Source: Phycisphaerae bacterium
GTDB taxonomy: Bacteria; Planctomycetota; Phycisphaerae; UBA1845; PWPN01
Length of the DNA stretch: 64,000 nt
Reading direction: 5' to 3'
Assembly (NCBI GenBank): GCA_035384605.1
Contig: DAOOIV010000006.1
Coordinates: 62,001 to 126,000 of the forward strand
Shown here: positions 1 to 9,571 of the stretch, piece by piece
Position numbering within the stretch: position 1 is the stretch's first letter
How the letters are laid out: every line of letters begins with the position of its first letter
Made by a program: the position numbers and the translations under genes
The notes under the pieces: generated by a model
What the model saw: the letters and a program-made list of their open reading frames with translations, nothing else
What the model was told of the DNA's origin: nothing
The model's database searches: none

Positions 1-217
1 GCGGATCGTCCGGCTTATCCAGATAGGAGAACCATTGTAGCAGCGTCTGTCCGCCAGGTTCGCGGATGCCGGTGACCAGCCAAAGGACGTGCTCGCCCCC
101 CGATGCGTGCAGTTGAACAATTGCCCGCTCGGCCCGGGCCGCAGCCGTTGGCGCTCCCACGGCCGCCAGTGCCGTCAACCAGCAAATGATCTTCGGAAAC
201 CTCGGCGAGTCGGTCAT
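1..217 (-). CDS. Secreted protein, 5' part only (cut by window start)
   Basis: An open frame starts at ATG 217 and reads leftward off the window, giving 72 codons. The N-terminus has a basic/hydrophobic stretch ending in AAARA (ICWLTALAAVGAPTAAARA), a typical Sec signal peptide. It is followed by a segment containing LHASGGEHVLWLVTG that I do not recognise. Its ATG overlaps the TGA of the upstream lipoprotein gene (ATGA, 4 bases), so the two are translationally coupled. The function is unknown; the coupling suggests an envelope role shared with the lipoprotein. Confidence 0.6.
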   Translation of the reverse strand, partial: MTDSPRFPKIICWLTALAAVGAPTAAARAERAIVQLHASGGEHVLWLVTGIREPGGQTLLQWFSYLDKPDDP

Positions 218-1284
218 CGTGTTTCCACCGCATCTGGCTGCGTCGCGGGCTCGCACGGCCGGCTCGTTTGCGGGAACCGGGAAGTGGCGGTGTCGGCCGC
301 GGGGGCCGTCTTGGGAGCCGGCCGGCTCACCGGTTGCCGCTGGGCTTTCCATCCATCCACGCGGCGCACGTAGCTGAGGCCCGCACCGCCCTTCTGCATC
401 GGCGAAACAAACAACTGGTCGGCCGCCGGTTGGTCAAAACGTTTCAACGAGGGAAATCGCAGAGTCATGTGATTGTCGTTTCCCGCTTCCATCGAATTCA
501 TCTCGATCTTGTGGGGGGCGCGCACCTCACTCCCTTCGACCAACCGATAGTCGGACAGCAACACTTGCATCACCGGCCGGCCGTCAGGATGAAAATAGAG
601 AATTCTCTGCACCAGGTAGGGTTCGCGCCGGCCAATCTCCATCACTTTGCTGATATACCCCTGTCCCTGTTCGTCGTAATCCAGGAAAACAAGCTGGTAA
701 CCGTTCTCACACACCCAGAGTACCGGGCCCTGCGAGCCGGTAGTATCAGTGGGCAAATCGCCGACGCCCAGAACGTCAAGCAACACGTCCGGCCGCACGG
801 GCAGGTCAATCTCAGCGTCATTCGTCAGCCATTGGTGCTCGCCCCAATAGTAGCGATTCTCCTTGGCCCGCTCCCAGACCCAGAACTCACGGCTGTTGGA
901 GCCGGCCTCGATCATGCCGCCCAGCGTGTGCTCCATCCGTAAATAAAGGTTGCGCGGCTTTCGATAAAGCAAGACTACTTTCATGTCGAAGGAAGTGCTT
1001 GGGGTGGTGTCGTCAGAGCTGCGCCGCCACCGCCCGACAGCCGACCCGTTCACTCCCCGTAACAAGAAATCCATCCGCCCGCTGTTCCAGTTCACTCGCT
1101 CAATCACCGCTTGCAGCGGCAACGGCTCTTCGGGCGGGCCGAGCCCGGGCTCGACACGTGGGCATCCGGCGATCCCGCAGGCCAAGACAAGCATCCCCGC
1201 AAGTTGGGCAAACGATCCAGGCTTGGCCACTCCCGGCAGCCGGCCCGCACCGGGCCTGAATGAGCGATCAGGTTGACTGGGCAT
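214..1284 (-). CDS. Predicted lipoprotein, LolA-like outer-membrane family guess
   Basis: 356 residues from the ATG at 1284, which has GGAG about 12 bases upstream; an in-frame ATG at 1320 is an alternative. The N-terminal hydrophobic segment ends in a lipobox (LACGIAGC), so it is probably a lipoprotein. The mature part has alternating strands with phrases such as GRMDFLLRGVNGSAVGRW and KVVLLYRKPRNLYLRMEH, reminiscent of lipoprotein-carrier (LolA/outer-membrane lipoprotein sorting) folds, but this is only a resemblance. The gene overlaps the preceding gene by 17 bases and the following one by 4, so the three form one operon. Confidence 0.65.
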   Translation of the reverse strand: MPSQPDRSFRPGAGRLPGVAKPGSFAQLAGMLVLACGIAGCPRVEPGLGPPEEPLPLQAVIERVNWNSGRMDFLLRGVNGSAVGRWRRSSDDTTPSTSFDMKVVLLYRKPRNLYLRMEHTLGGMIEAGSNSREFWVWERAKENRYYWGEHQWLTNDAEIDLPVRPDVLLDVLGVGDLPTDTTGSQGPVLWVCENGYQLVFLDYDEQGQGYISKVMEIGRREPYLVQRILYFHPDGRPVMQVLLSDYRLVEGSEVRAPHKIEMNSMEAGNDNHMTLRFPSLKRFDQPAADQLFVSPMQKGGAGLSYVRRVDGWKAQRQPVSRPAPKTAPAADTATSRFPQTSRPCEPATQPDAVETR

Positions 1285-1864
1285 CAGTCTCGACTGCTCC
1301 GTAAGATCGGTTTTCTTCATCGCCGGCCGGGGATGGTTCGGTATCCGGCTGTTCGACCACCTGCAGGGCATCAACCTCGCCGCTGAGAATGGCCGTGAGC
1401 TGGGCGCTGAGCCGCTCGATCTGTTCCTTTTCCAGCCGGGGGTTGAGCACCCGGTGCACGGTCTGGTCGCTGCTCATCCGCAGGTGCCAGTACTCACGGC
1501 CTTCTTCGGTCGTACTCCGGTCCATCTTCAGCAGCCGTTTGCGCATCAGCAGAAGGGCGAGGACGAAGCGCAATTGTTGCTTCGACTCCGATTGGGCGTC
1601 TTCCAGTTGTGTGAACAGTTGCGACAAGATGGCCATATCCACCGCGTAGGTGCCCGGCTTCTTCTCGCGAACCGGCACCCGGCCTCGCCAATAACAGAAC
1701 GTGCCTTCCGGTGGGCCCTGCCAGACATCGACGGCATAATCGCGGCGTTCAAACCCGCTCGCCGTCTCGAGCAACACCGCGTAATAGGCCTCACCCTCGG
1801 CCAGCACCCGATCCGACGCCGCGCACCTGCCCGTCGTCCGTGATACTTCCCAATCCTCGACCAT
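1268..1864 (-). CDS. Conserved hypothetical protein
   Basis: 198 residues, cytoplasmic, with no signal peptide or membrane segment. An N-terminal TGRCAASDRVLAEGEAYYAVLLE block is followed by an aromatic-rich region (DVWQGPPEGTFCYWRGRVP), a helical region with LALLLMRKRLLKMDR, and an acidic tail. The layout resembles small planctomycete proteins of unknown function found next to lipoproteins. It is first in the coupled trio and overlaps the next start by 17 bases. No function is assigned. Confidence 0.7.
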   Translation of the reverse strand: MVEDWEVSRTTGRCAASDRVLAEGEAYYAVLLETASGFERRDYAVDVWQGPPEGTFCYWRGRVPVREKKPGTYAVDMAILSQLFTQLEDAQSESKQQLRFVLALLLMRKRLLKMDRSTTEEGREYWHLRMSSDQTVHRVLNPRLEKEQIERLSAQLTAILSGEVDALQVVEQPDTEPSPAGDEENRSYGAVETDAQST

Positions 1865-2447
1865 CGATCCTGCTCGTGCCTACCTGTGACCGTGATACCA
1901 CCCGGCCGCCAGAGACAAAGGTACACGATCCGCGGCAAGGCGTAAATGCGGGAGGGTCCGCGCCCACAAGCCGGAATCCGGGACCAGCGAACGGAAATCA
2001 TCGAACCGGCAACTTGGCCCGGGGCGGTACCATGGGGCTCAGGGGTTGGGATACCTCGCCGCCGCAGTGCCTCTCTGGACAAACATAAGGCAGACCGCCT
2101 TTTTGCGGGCCGCAACCCAAGTGCTCTGCGATCGAGAAACATGCGCGCAAGCCGCACCCCTCTCTGGCCGTAAGGTTGTAAAGCAGATCACCAGCCATGC
2201 CGGTCACGGCTGGGCGGCAACCTGAATCTGATGCTTGAGGATGCTCGGATGGCGAATGGCCGTGGCGACAGAGGGCCGCCAGGTTCTCAGGCTGCCACCG
2301 TGGGCATACCTTCGTCAGAAGCTTCAATCCTTGCGCCGCATGAGGAGCCGATGCCTCCGGCACCGGGGTCGTTGTACCGAGTTCCTCATCCACCAACGAA
2401 CCCTCGATCAGGCAATCCATCGCCATCACCTTGGCGCTGCCCGGGCT
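1865..2447. other. Intergenic region with one copy of the dispersed repeat
   Basis: About 580 bases with no convincing gene. It holds repeat copy 1 (2086-2183) and otherwise nothing I recognise. The open frames crossing it are short and overlap the repeat. Confidence 0.6.
2086..2183 (+). repeat. Dispersed repeat copy 1 (about 98 bases)
   Basis: Shares its sequence with 22284-22381 over about 98 bases and with 48474-48546 over about 73 bases. The 5' end folds as AAGGC/GCCTT followed by TTTTT; a second hairpin TTGCG-GGC-CGCAA follows; then a conserved stretch (GCTCTGCGATC, GAAACATGCGCGCAA). Copies 1 and 2 also share GGCC(G/A)TAAGGTT near the 3' end. Unlike the other two copies, this one does not begin at a stop codon. 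Confidence 0.85.
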
Positions 2448-4628
2448 TCATCTCGGGTCTTCGGTCAACTCCGATACCATTTGCTCGTAAGCCTTTCTGA
2501 CGAGGCTGGCTTCCAGGCCGTTCGCGGCACTGGCATGCGAGGATGACCATTTCATGCTGGTGGTATCGGCTTCAAGGGCCTTCGCCAGACGCTTCATTTC
2601 AGGCAGCAGGGTCTTGGCCTTGTCTCGACGGCCGGCCTGAACAAGCCGGCGGGCCCGGACAAGCGCGTCGAAGAAGTGCAACGTGTCAGCAGCGTAACGG
2701 ATGGGGCCGGCATCCTCCATGATTCGCGACCGCACGCGCTCCGGCCACTGCTGCGACTGCACTTCCTCCATCAGCTTCACACATTTGTCGATGGATGCGA
2801 CCATCTCGACCAGATCGGGCCCGTCGTCGGCGTCAAAACGCGCGGCCTCATGCTTGAGGTGACGTGTCGGGAAGAGCTCCTTGTTATCACGGTTGAGCCG
2901 GTCGACCAGATGGTATTTCAGCGGCGTGGCGTTACACAAAGCGGTGTCGAGTATGCCGTACAGTTCTCGCAGCTTTCCGGCAGCCGGACCATACCGGTGG
3001 GCGAAGTAGTCATCGAGCAGGGCCTTGCTGTCGAGCTTCGGATCCCACAGCATGCGGGCGAACTGCCAGTTGGTCAGAGTCCTGGTGCCCCAATCCCTGG
3101 TCGTGCAGTGCATGTAGTGCATGTGCCGGGCGCCTTGCTCGAAGTAATAAGGGATGTCCACAGACATGGTCCGCTCGAAGACGATTGGCAGGCACTTGTA
3201 TCGGCTCACATTATAGTATTCGCCGATGAAGATCTGCCCGCGGTAATGGCGGTCCGGATTGACGAACCAGTTGATGAAGTGGTTCATGTAGCTGCGGTTG
3301 AACTCGGTGCAGGCCGGATCGTCGAAGCGGTGGACATAGCAGCGCCGGATGGGGAAGAACGTCGCGATGCAGTTCTCGTAGTCGAAGTCGTCCGGCAGCG
3401 GCCGGGTCGGTGGTTCGATGACGTCGGAGTATGCAAGGAAGTAGATGCGGATGTTGCGGTGCAGGCGGTTTTCCTGGGTCGCCCGTTCTGTCTCCTGTCG
3501 CAGCCGGTGCACCAGCAGTAGATTGCGATCCGTCGGGGTGCCGAGGGTCTTGCATGAGTCGCATTGGCACCATTTGCCGGCGTCGAGCGTCCAGAAGTTG
3601 ATGCTGTCGGCGTCCTTCCACTCGCCGTCTATCAAGTCTTTCACGAGGTTCTTGAAAAACTCGTCGCATGCGTGGTGATTGGAGGTGCAGAAGTTGTCGC
3701 CGAAATCGTCCCGGATGCGAAAGCTCCGCTTGCCGCCGATGAAGCCGTACCATTCGGGGTGGGCCTCGCTGTAGCTGAGCTTGCCGTCTTCATCCGCATC
3801 GCCCTTGAAATCGGGGCTGACCGGATATGGGTCGGCCGGACGGTCATCGTCACCCGCAAAGCCGCTGTGGTTGTAGGGATACGCAGCGTCCGGGCTGATA
3901 AACCGGTGCGTGAGCAGATGCCCGCCGCAGTTCATCTGAATGCCGCGTTTCTTGAGGGCGGCCTTGTCGGGCACTTGGACGCACCAGTAGTTCATCCGGT
4001 TACGGGCCATCCAGTCAAAGAACTCCGGATCACCGCGATCTTCCCAGGCGTGAAACCCGCGCGAGACAAAAGCCGGTTTCTCTTTGATGTTCAAGGACCG
4101 GTCCAGACTGCGTAGCCGACGATCGGGGATCTCCTCGCCGATCTTGCCGGGTGACAGCCACCGGACACCCAGGTGATCGAGGAAGCGGTAGACGCCGTAG
4201 AGTGTGCCGATTCGTCGCTCACCGCCGATGTGCGTCGACCGCTCTGCGCTCCGGATGATGTAGCCTTCCGGTCCGAGGTCGCCGAAGTCTGCAGGCGGCA
4301 GCTTCACCGCCTTGTTTGTTTGCGGGTTGCCGAGCAGGATGATCTCGCCCTTTGCAGGCAAGTGATCGTCATCGACGATCCGGTAGTCTTCTTGCCCTTC
4401 CGGCCCGGCCATCATTCGCAGGTATCGTTGCAGTTCGAGGGCCGCGAAATTCTCCGTGCAGATGACGTCGTCGGCATCGTCTCCATCGTCCCACTTGACG
4501 TTGGCTTCGTCGTTGCCGGCTTGTTCGGCGGACTTGTATTCTCCGCGGTTGACCACGATGAAGGTAGTGGCGGGCGCGGCCGGGGCGGCAAAGCCGAGAA
4601 GGGCAAGTGTCACGGGCAGAGACCGCAT
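2448..4628 (-). CDS. DUF4838-domain secreted protein (glycoside-hydrolase-like)
   Basis: 726 residues. The ATG at 4628 is preferred because AGGAG lies 8 bases upstream and the protein then starts with a signal peptide (MRSLPVTLALLGFAAPA); the frame stays open further upstream only through an AT-rich repeat. The N-terminal part has the alpha-glucuronidase N-domain-like arrangement (FAALELQRYLRMMAG, EGYIIRSAE, GTLYGVYRFLDHLGVRWLSPG), and the middle is the DUF4838 barrel-like region (DAGKWCQCDSCKTLG, GQIFIGEYYNVSRYKCLP). Members are abundant in Planctomycetota and are thought to act on polysaccharides, but the substrate is unknown. It lies downstream of the GH127 gene on the same strand. Confidence 0.85.
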   Translation of the reverse strand: MRSLPVTLALLGFAAPAAPATTFIVVNRGEYKSAEQAGNDEANVKWDDGDDADDVICTENFAALELQRYLRMMAGPEGQEDYRIVDDDHLPAKGEIILLGNPQTNKAVKLPPADFGDLGPEGYIIRSAERSTHIGGERRIGTLYGVYRFLDHLGVRWLSPGKIGEEIPDRRLRSLDRSLNIKEKPAFVSRGFHAWEDRGDPEFFDWMARNRMNYWCVQVPDKAALKKRGIQMNCGGHLLTHRFISPDAAYPYNHSGFAGDDDRPADPYPVSPDFKGDADEDGKLSYSEAHPEWYGFIGGKRSFRIRDDFGDNFCTSNHHACDEFFKNLVKDLIDGEWKDADSINFWTLDAGKWCQCDSCKTLGTPTDRNLLLVHRLRQETERATQENRLHRNIRIYFLAYSDVIEPPTRPLPDDFDYENCIATFFPIRRCYVHRFDDPACTEFNRSYMNHFINWFVNPDRHYRGQIFIGEYYNVSRYKCLPIVFERTMSVDIPYYFEQGARHMHYMHCTTRDWGTRTLTNWQFARMLWDPKLDSKALLDDYFAHRYGPAAGKLRELYGILDTALCNATPLKYHLVDRLNRDNKELFPTRHLKHEAARFDADDGPDLVEMVASIDKCVKLMEEVQSQQWPERVRSRIMEDAGPIRYAADTLHFFDALVRARRLVQAGRRDKAKTLLPEMKRLAKALEADTTSMKWSSSHASAANGLEASLVRKAYEQMVSELTEDPR

Positions 4629-4670
4629 GCGTGATGCTCCTGTGCTGCGAGACCACGGGTGAGAAATCCA

Positions 4671-4792
4671 GAATGACGAAATCCGGATGACGAATGAAGC
4701 CCGAATGATGAACGTCGAACACCGGCCTTGGGCAATTCGACATTCGGGTTTCGTCATTCCTTCGTCATTCGGATTTCGACATTCGTCATTCC
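4671..4792. repeat. AT-richer inverted/low-complexity repeat (GTCATTCGGATTTCG type)
   Basis: Right arm 4737-4792 repeats the words TTCGTCATTC, CATTCGG and TTTCG. Left arm 4671-4719 is its approximate reverse complement (GAATGACGAAATCCGGATGACGA begins it). It separates the DUF4838 and GH127 genes. Such decayed inverted arrays can fold as one long hairpin in RNA. Confidence 0.75.
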
Positions 4793-4814
4793 TTGGCTGT
4801 TCAATTCGTCGCGA

Positions 4815-6785
4815 CTACTGCGCGAGGACGGGGATCTCCGTCACCCGCAGGCGCGTATTGCCGTAGGGGATGAGTTCAACGTCAGCCAAAGGCTGGTCCG
4901 ACGTCACCGGACTGACGGGCGGATCGTCGGCCGAGTTGTCCACCATGCCCCACTGGGGGATCAGCCGCCCCTTGGCCTTGAGGACCACAGGCGGGTTGCG
5001 CTGATCAAACGGCAACTTGCTGATCGAGCGTTTTTCGACGGCGATCGACTTTTCCGGATTCTCGCGATCGACCAGCAGGCCGTAGTTCCAGGGGGTCGTC
5101 GGCTCGATCGACCAGTCGATTGCCGGCAGCGTCTCGTGATGCCGCTTAATCTCCTTATACTGCTCGCCGATCTTGAGCGAGAAGTACAGCGGCCCCCGGA
5201 GGATCGAAACCGCGTTGTTGTAGCGAGTCTCGGTTCTCAGGTTCATCGGCAAGGTCACTTCAAGCATGTCGCCCTGTTTCCAGAGTCGATCGACAACGGC
5301 AAATGACCCCGGCCGCGTGTCGACGGTCTGTTCTGGAGTCTTGATCCGGGCGCCGGCAGCCCATGCCGGGATCCGCAGGTGTAGCGGGAACTTCGCGGGT
5401 TGCGGCGAATCCATGCGGATGCGGACCAAGCCGTCGAACGGGTAGTCCGTCAGCTCGACGAGCGTCACCTCGACCCCCTCGCCGACCTTCGCTTTCACGA
5501 TGCTGGGGCCGTAGGCGATGACCGCAAGACCCTGGTCGTGCGTTGCCATCCACAGGTGAGCCACGAATTTTGGCCAGCCCTGGTGCATGTTCGCGGTACA
5601 GCAACCGAAGTTCGGTTCCAGCCCGTAGACGTTCGATGCGTCGCCGTTCGTACTCCAGCGGCGTTTGGCCACGCTGACCAGCACCTGGTTGGCCTGCTGG
5701 TCGTACTGATGGGCCCAGTAATCCGGTGTGCACGTGCCGGGATTGGCACTGTAGGCCAGCATTTCCAGGCGGTCGGCATAGTACACATCTCCCAGTTGGG
5801 CCGCGAGATTTTCCAGGGAGAACATGAACTCGACCACGGCGCATAGCTCGGTGCCTTGTGTCGGGCGTCGGCCGGAAAGATGTTCATCGCCGGCAAAGCG
5901 CCCGGTCACCTGCCCGTGGTATTTGTCGAGGCTGGCCAAGCCGGTTTTGACGGCTTCTACCAGTCTCGGGTCGTGAGCCTGAATGTACCGCATACCGGGG
6001 TGCTTGACGGCCATCGCAATGTTCACCACGTGGGTGGGGTGGCCGTACTTGACACCCATGGCCATGACGTCATCGGTGTACGGGAAGTTGAGAAAGTAGT
6101 CGGTCCACTTGAAGCTGTTGTTGTAGATCGAGTCGGCCACTTCCAGGATGGTCTTGTCGCCGGTGCGGTTGTAGAGCCAATAGGCCGTGATGATGTTTTC
6201 CATCGCCCGGACGCCACGCCACTCCTTGTCGGGCCAGTCTGGGGGGGCCGCCTTCAGGTAGTTGAAGTAGTTCTGCAGCAAGGGGATGACGCGCGGGTCG
6301 CCGGTGGCCTCCTGGTATTGGATCAACACCTTCATCGCCACCGCCAGGGGCCAGCGATCGGTGTTCTTCTCAGGGCCGAACCATCCGTCCGGTCTGGCCG
6401 AGGCGATGATCGGCTCGATCCACGACTTGACCTTGGCGATCAAACGCTGGTCGTTGAGCAGATACGCCAGGGGAACCAAACCGTCGAGGTAGTAAGGCCC
6501 TCGCTCCCAGGCTTCTGCATCCTTGTCCTTGCTGCCTCTCCAGGCGTTGTTGGCCAGGCTGGGCCAGAACTCATCGAGGCGGCCGGTCAATCCGTTGGCC
6601 TGGACAGTCAGTTGATCTTTGAGCCAACCTTCGGGCCTGACGGTTCCCAAGGGTAGGGGCACAAACTTGCTTTGAAGCAGCGGTTCACGGTTGACCGGAT
6701 AGTGCTTGTTGGCCGGCTCGGCCGCCAGCCCGCTGGTCACCAGTAATACGATTACACACAGTCCAATCACCAACGATTGCATCAT
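4815..6785 (-). CDS. GH127 (DUF1680) beta-L-arabinofuranosidase-like, secreted
   Basis: 656 residues from ATG 6785, which has GGAG 8 bases upstream (ATGs at 6791 and 6782 are alternatives). A signal peptide (LVIGLCVIVLLVTSGLAAE) is followed by an (alpha/alpha)6 barrel and a C-terminal beta region. The zinc-cysteine site known from GH127 is intact: TELC (E313, C315) and GCC (C395, C396), matching the Glu338/Cys340/Cys417/Cys418 site of HypBA1. It should hydrolyse a beta-L-arabinofuranoside or related linkage outside the cytoplasm. Neighbouring carbohydrate genes agree. Confidence 0.9.
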   Translation of the reverse strand: MMQSLVIGLCVIVLLVTSGLAAEPANKHYPVNREPLLQSKFVPLPLGTVRPEGWLKDQLTVQANGLTGRLDEFWPSLANNAWRGSKDKDAEAWERGPYYLDGLVPLAYLLNDQRLIAKVKSWIEPIIASARPDGWFGPEKNTDRWPLAVAMKVLIQYQEATGDPRVIPLLQNYFNYLKAAPPDWPDKEWRGVRAMENIITAYWLYNRTGDKTILEVADSIYNNSFKWTDYFLNFPYTDDVMAMGVKYGHPTHVVNIAMAVKHPGMRYIQAHDPRLVEAVKTGLASLDKYHGQVTGRFAGDEHLSGRRPTQGTELCAVVEFMFSLENLAAQLGDVYYADRLEMLAYSANPGTCTPDYWAHQYDQQANQVLVSVAKRRWSTNGDASNVYGLEPNFGCCTANMHQGWPKFVAHLWMATHDQGLAVIAYGPSIVKAKVGEGVEVTLVELTDYPFDGLVRIRMDSPQPAKFPLHLRIPAWAAGARIKTPEQTVDTRPGSFAVVDRLWKQGDMLEVTLPMNLRTETRYNNAVSILRGPLYFSLKIGEQYKEIKRHHETLPAIDWSIEPTTPWNYGLLVDRENPEKSIAVEKRSISKLPFDQRNPPVVLKAKGRLIPQWGMVDNSADDPPVSPVTSDQPLADVELIPYGNTRLRVTEIPVLAQ

Positions 6786-6999
6786 GGTCATTACTCCGTC
6801 ACAGCGGGGGCAAGGAACACGCAAACGAAGATGACTATATACTGCCAACTGCGTCCCATTGCCATGTGTCATACGAGAGGCGCGTGGACGGGCAGTCCAT
6901 CAGACAGGCGAAGCCGCCGCTCATAAATGGTTTCGCGGTAATGGTTAACGGGCCGAGCGGATCATGAGGGAGTGCTGACGGGGGCGTCGGCGCCGCTTG

Positions 7000-8331
7000 C
7001 TACACCTCCAGCTTCCATGGTGCCCGATACGGATACCGGAGCAGGTCGTCCAGATCGGTTCGGCCGACCGGTCGCTCGTTCTTGGCGTCCCAGATGATCG
7101 TGGACCTGCTCCGCAGGGCCAGGTTGCCCAAGTGGGCGGCGGTGCTGATCGCGTGGCCGAGTTCGAAATCCTCGACCGGGCGCTGCCGCGATCGCATGCA
7201 ATCCAGGAAGTTGCGAACGTGCTGCGGACGGCCGGCCTCCGCGAATTTGCTCTCGTGCTTCTCGGCGGGGAGAGGTTCTTCCTCGGATGGCACCCGCTTG
7301 TCCTTCACCGCAGGCGCGACTTCCCAGCCGTAAGCCCCGACAGTCAGCGTTCCCTCGGTGCCGTAGAATGCGATGCCGTGCTCCTTGCCGTCGACGCCGC
7401 AGCCTGCGGTCATCTGGTGCTCCCATATCAGGGCAAAGCCGGGGTATTCGTACACGGCGAACTGCGTGTCGGGCGTATCGGAGATGTCGTCGTAGATGTA
7501 CTTGCCTCCGGACGAGGAGACGCGCTCGGGCATCCCGACCTTCATGCCCCAGAGGGCGATGTTGATCAGATGCACGCCCCAGTCGGTCATCAGGCCGCCG
7601 GCGTAATCCCAGAACCAGCGGAAGCTGAAATGGAATCTTGCCGGGTTGAACGGCCGTTTGGGCGCCGGCCCGAGCCACATGTCATAATCGACACCGTCCG
7701 GGGCCTTGTCTTGGTCGGCCGGCTTCCCGACGCTGTGGACCCAGTTCAGATAGGCCCAGCAGCGGACCATGCGTATCTTACCCAGCTTGCCGGAATGAAC
7801 GTACGCAATCGCCTCGGTGAAGTCCGGGTTGCTGCGCCACTGGGTGCCCATCTGCACCACGCGGTTGTACTTGCGGGCGGCATTCAGCATCGCCCGGCCC
7901 TCGCCGACGCTGGTGGCCAAGGGCTTCTCACAGTAGACGTCCTTGCCGGCCTGGCAAGCCATGATCGTCGGAATGGCGTGCCAGTGGTCGGGCGTGGCCA
8001 CGACGACGGCGTCAACGTCCTTGCGGTCGATGACCGTGCGGAAGTCCTTCACCGTCTCGGGGGCCTTGCCGCGGGCTTTCTCGATCTCCTTGACGCCCTC
8101 GGCTAGCATCTTGTCGTCCACGTCGCAGATGATCGGGCACTCGACGTCGCCATATTTGAGAAAAGTCAGAATGTCGCCCCGGCCCATCCCGCCGCTGCCG
8201 ATCAGGCCGACGCGGATCTTCTCGTTGGCCCCCAGCACGGACCGGGGGGCGGCCAATGATGACCAGACGGCCGAGCTGGCGGCCGCGGCCATGGAACTGT
8301 TGATAAAGTGACGACGAGTGATGCGGGACAT
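7000..8331 (-). CDS. Tat-exported Gfo/Idh/MocA family oxidoreductase
   Basis: 443 residues; AGGAG 8 bases before the ATG. A twin-arginine signal (ITRRHFI) precedes a Rossmann NAD(P) domain (VGLIGSGGMG) and the family EKP motif (CEKPLA); the C-terminal alpha/beta domain carries DWGVHLINIALWG. The family oxidises or reduces sugars and polyols, or catalyses NAD-cycling glycoside cleavage. The Tat signal implies export with cofactor bound, as in glucose-fructose oxidoreductase. The substrate is unknown. Confidence 0.92.
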   Translation of the reverse strand: MSRITRRHFINSSMAAAASSAVWSSLAAPRSVLGANEKIRVGLIGSGGMGRGDILTFLKYGDVECPIICDVDDKMLAEGVKEIEKARGKAPETVKDFRTVIDRKDVDAVVVATPDHWHAIPTIMACQAGKDVYCEKPLATSVGEGRAMLNAARKYNRVVQMGTQWRSNPDFTEAIAYVHSGKLGKIRMVRCWAYLNWVHSVGKPADQDKAPDGVDYDMWLGPAPKRPFNPARFHFSFRWFWDYAGGLMTDWGVHLINIALWGMKVGMPERVSSSGGKYIYDDISDTPDTQFAVYEYPGFALIWEHQMTAGCGVDGKEHGIAFYGTEGTLTVGAYGWEVAPAVKDKRVPSEEEPLPAEKHESKFAEAGRPQHVRNFLDCMRSRQRPVEDFELGHAISTAAHLGNLALRSRSTIIWDAKNERPVGRTDLDDLLRYPYRAPWKLEV

Positions 8332-8615
8332 GGAAGATCTCCTAAAAGAAGCTGTCAGCCGTCAGCTTTCAGCGGTCAGCTTGAGAACCAAGATTGCGAT
8401 ATCTGCCCGAATACCGTACTCGGCCGCCTGGACGACCGCAACAGCAGAACCTCAAGCCTCGGCGGGCGTAGCGCATCCGGCTCGCAGATGATCTCGCGTC
8501 CTTCTTCGGCTGATGGTTGAACAAGTTGGCTCGGGGCTCTTCTGCAGCGTCGAGGCATTCAGTGATTCAAGTCGAGTAGCGCGCATCGCCTTGTCGCGAA
8601 AGCCCTGTCTGTGGT
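8332..8615. other. Divergent intergenic region with GTCAGC-type repeats
   Basis: Near 8350-8384 a short array of GTCAGC/TTCAGC words repeats (CTGTCAGCCGTCAGC and so on). A related TCAGT array lies just after the next gene (9488-9515). A possible -10 (TATGAA, 8610-8615) sits immediately before the first ATG of the following gene. No gene seen. Confidence 0.4.
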
Positions 8616-9488
8616 ATGAATGCATCCATGAGAGGCAAACAAATCATCAGCGTCCTCATTCCAGTTGTCTCACTCTGGCCCTGGATTGCCCTGGCCGAGT
8701 TTCCCGGCGAGCGGCCTTACCCGGGAATCACATACGTGCAGGAAACCCGTCAGGATCCGCCCATGCGCCTGTTTATTGCTCAGGTGGATTTGGCCGACCC
8801 GAAAGTGCGTGTCGATGTTGCCCCGGGCGGGCCTGACCCGGACGGGCCCGGCGAGTGGGAGACGACGCTGATGGTTCCAAGCAAGGTTGCGTCCCGCGAG
8901 CGATTCGACCTGGCGGTCAACGGCGATTTCTTCAGCATTCCCAAGCCCGCCAGCTCCGCAGCTCAGCCGTCATATCGCCCCGAGGTCTGGGCCAACGCGA
9001 TCGGGCCGGCGGTGACGGACGGAAAGGCTTGGTCCGTTGCCGAGAAGAAGACGCCCTGCCTGATCGTTCGTAAGAACGGACGTGTTTCGATCGAGATGAT
9101 CGACCGGCCACCGTCTGACGCGGCCGAGGTTGTCGCAGGCAACGTGATGCTGGTTGAGAACGGCAAGCCGGTGCGGCACGAGAGCAAAGCCAGACATCCC
9201 CGAACGGTTGTCGGTCTGGACAAGAAAAAAAACCGGTTAACCATCCTGGTGGTCGATGGTCGCCGGCCGGGCGCGTCGATCGGCATGAGCTACGAGGAAC
9301 TCGCCAAGGAAATGATCCGCCTTGGCTGCCACACGGCGGTTAATCTCGACGGCGGCGGCAGTTCGGTCATGGTCATGCGCGATCCGGAAACCAACGAGTA
9401 TAAGATCCTCAATAAACCCAGTGACGGGCGGGAAAGGCCGGTCGCCAACGTGCTGGGGATTACCGTCGGGAATGGGGAGAAGAAGTAG
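8616..9488 (+). CDS. Phosphodiester glycosidase family protein (NAGPA-like), secreted
   Basis: 290 residues with an N-terminal hydrophobic signal (ISVLIPVVSLWPWIALA). The NAGPA/DUF2233 hallmarks are present: a central NGDFFSI and a late NLDGGGSSVMVM followed by ERPVANVLG. Family members remove N-acetylglucosamine from phosphodiesters or act in exopolysaccharide metabolism. The start is ATG 8616, or ATG 8628 four codons on; neither has a clear Shine-Dalgarno sequence. It is divergent from the Gfo/Idh gene. Confidence 0.85.
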   Translation: MNASMRGKQIISVLIPVVSLWPWIALAEFPGERPYPGITYVQETRQDPPMRLFIAQVDLADPKVRVDVAPGGPDPDGPGEWETTLMVPSKVASRERFDLAVNGDFFSIPKPASSAAQPSYRPEVWANAIGPAVTDGKAWSVAEKKTPCLIVRKNGRVSIEMIDRPPSDAAEVVAGNVMLVENGKPVRHESKARHPRTVVGLDKKKNRLTILVVDGRRPGASIGMSYEELAKEMIRLGCHTAVNLDGGGSSVMVMRDPETNEYKILNKPSDGRERPVANVLGITVGNGEKK

Positions 9489-9571
9489 TCAGTTATCAGT
9501 TCTCAGTGATCAGTCGAGCGACTTGCGTCTTGCCTTGCCGACAGCTACATGCTGATGGCTGACCGCTCTCC

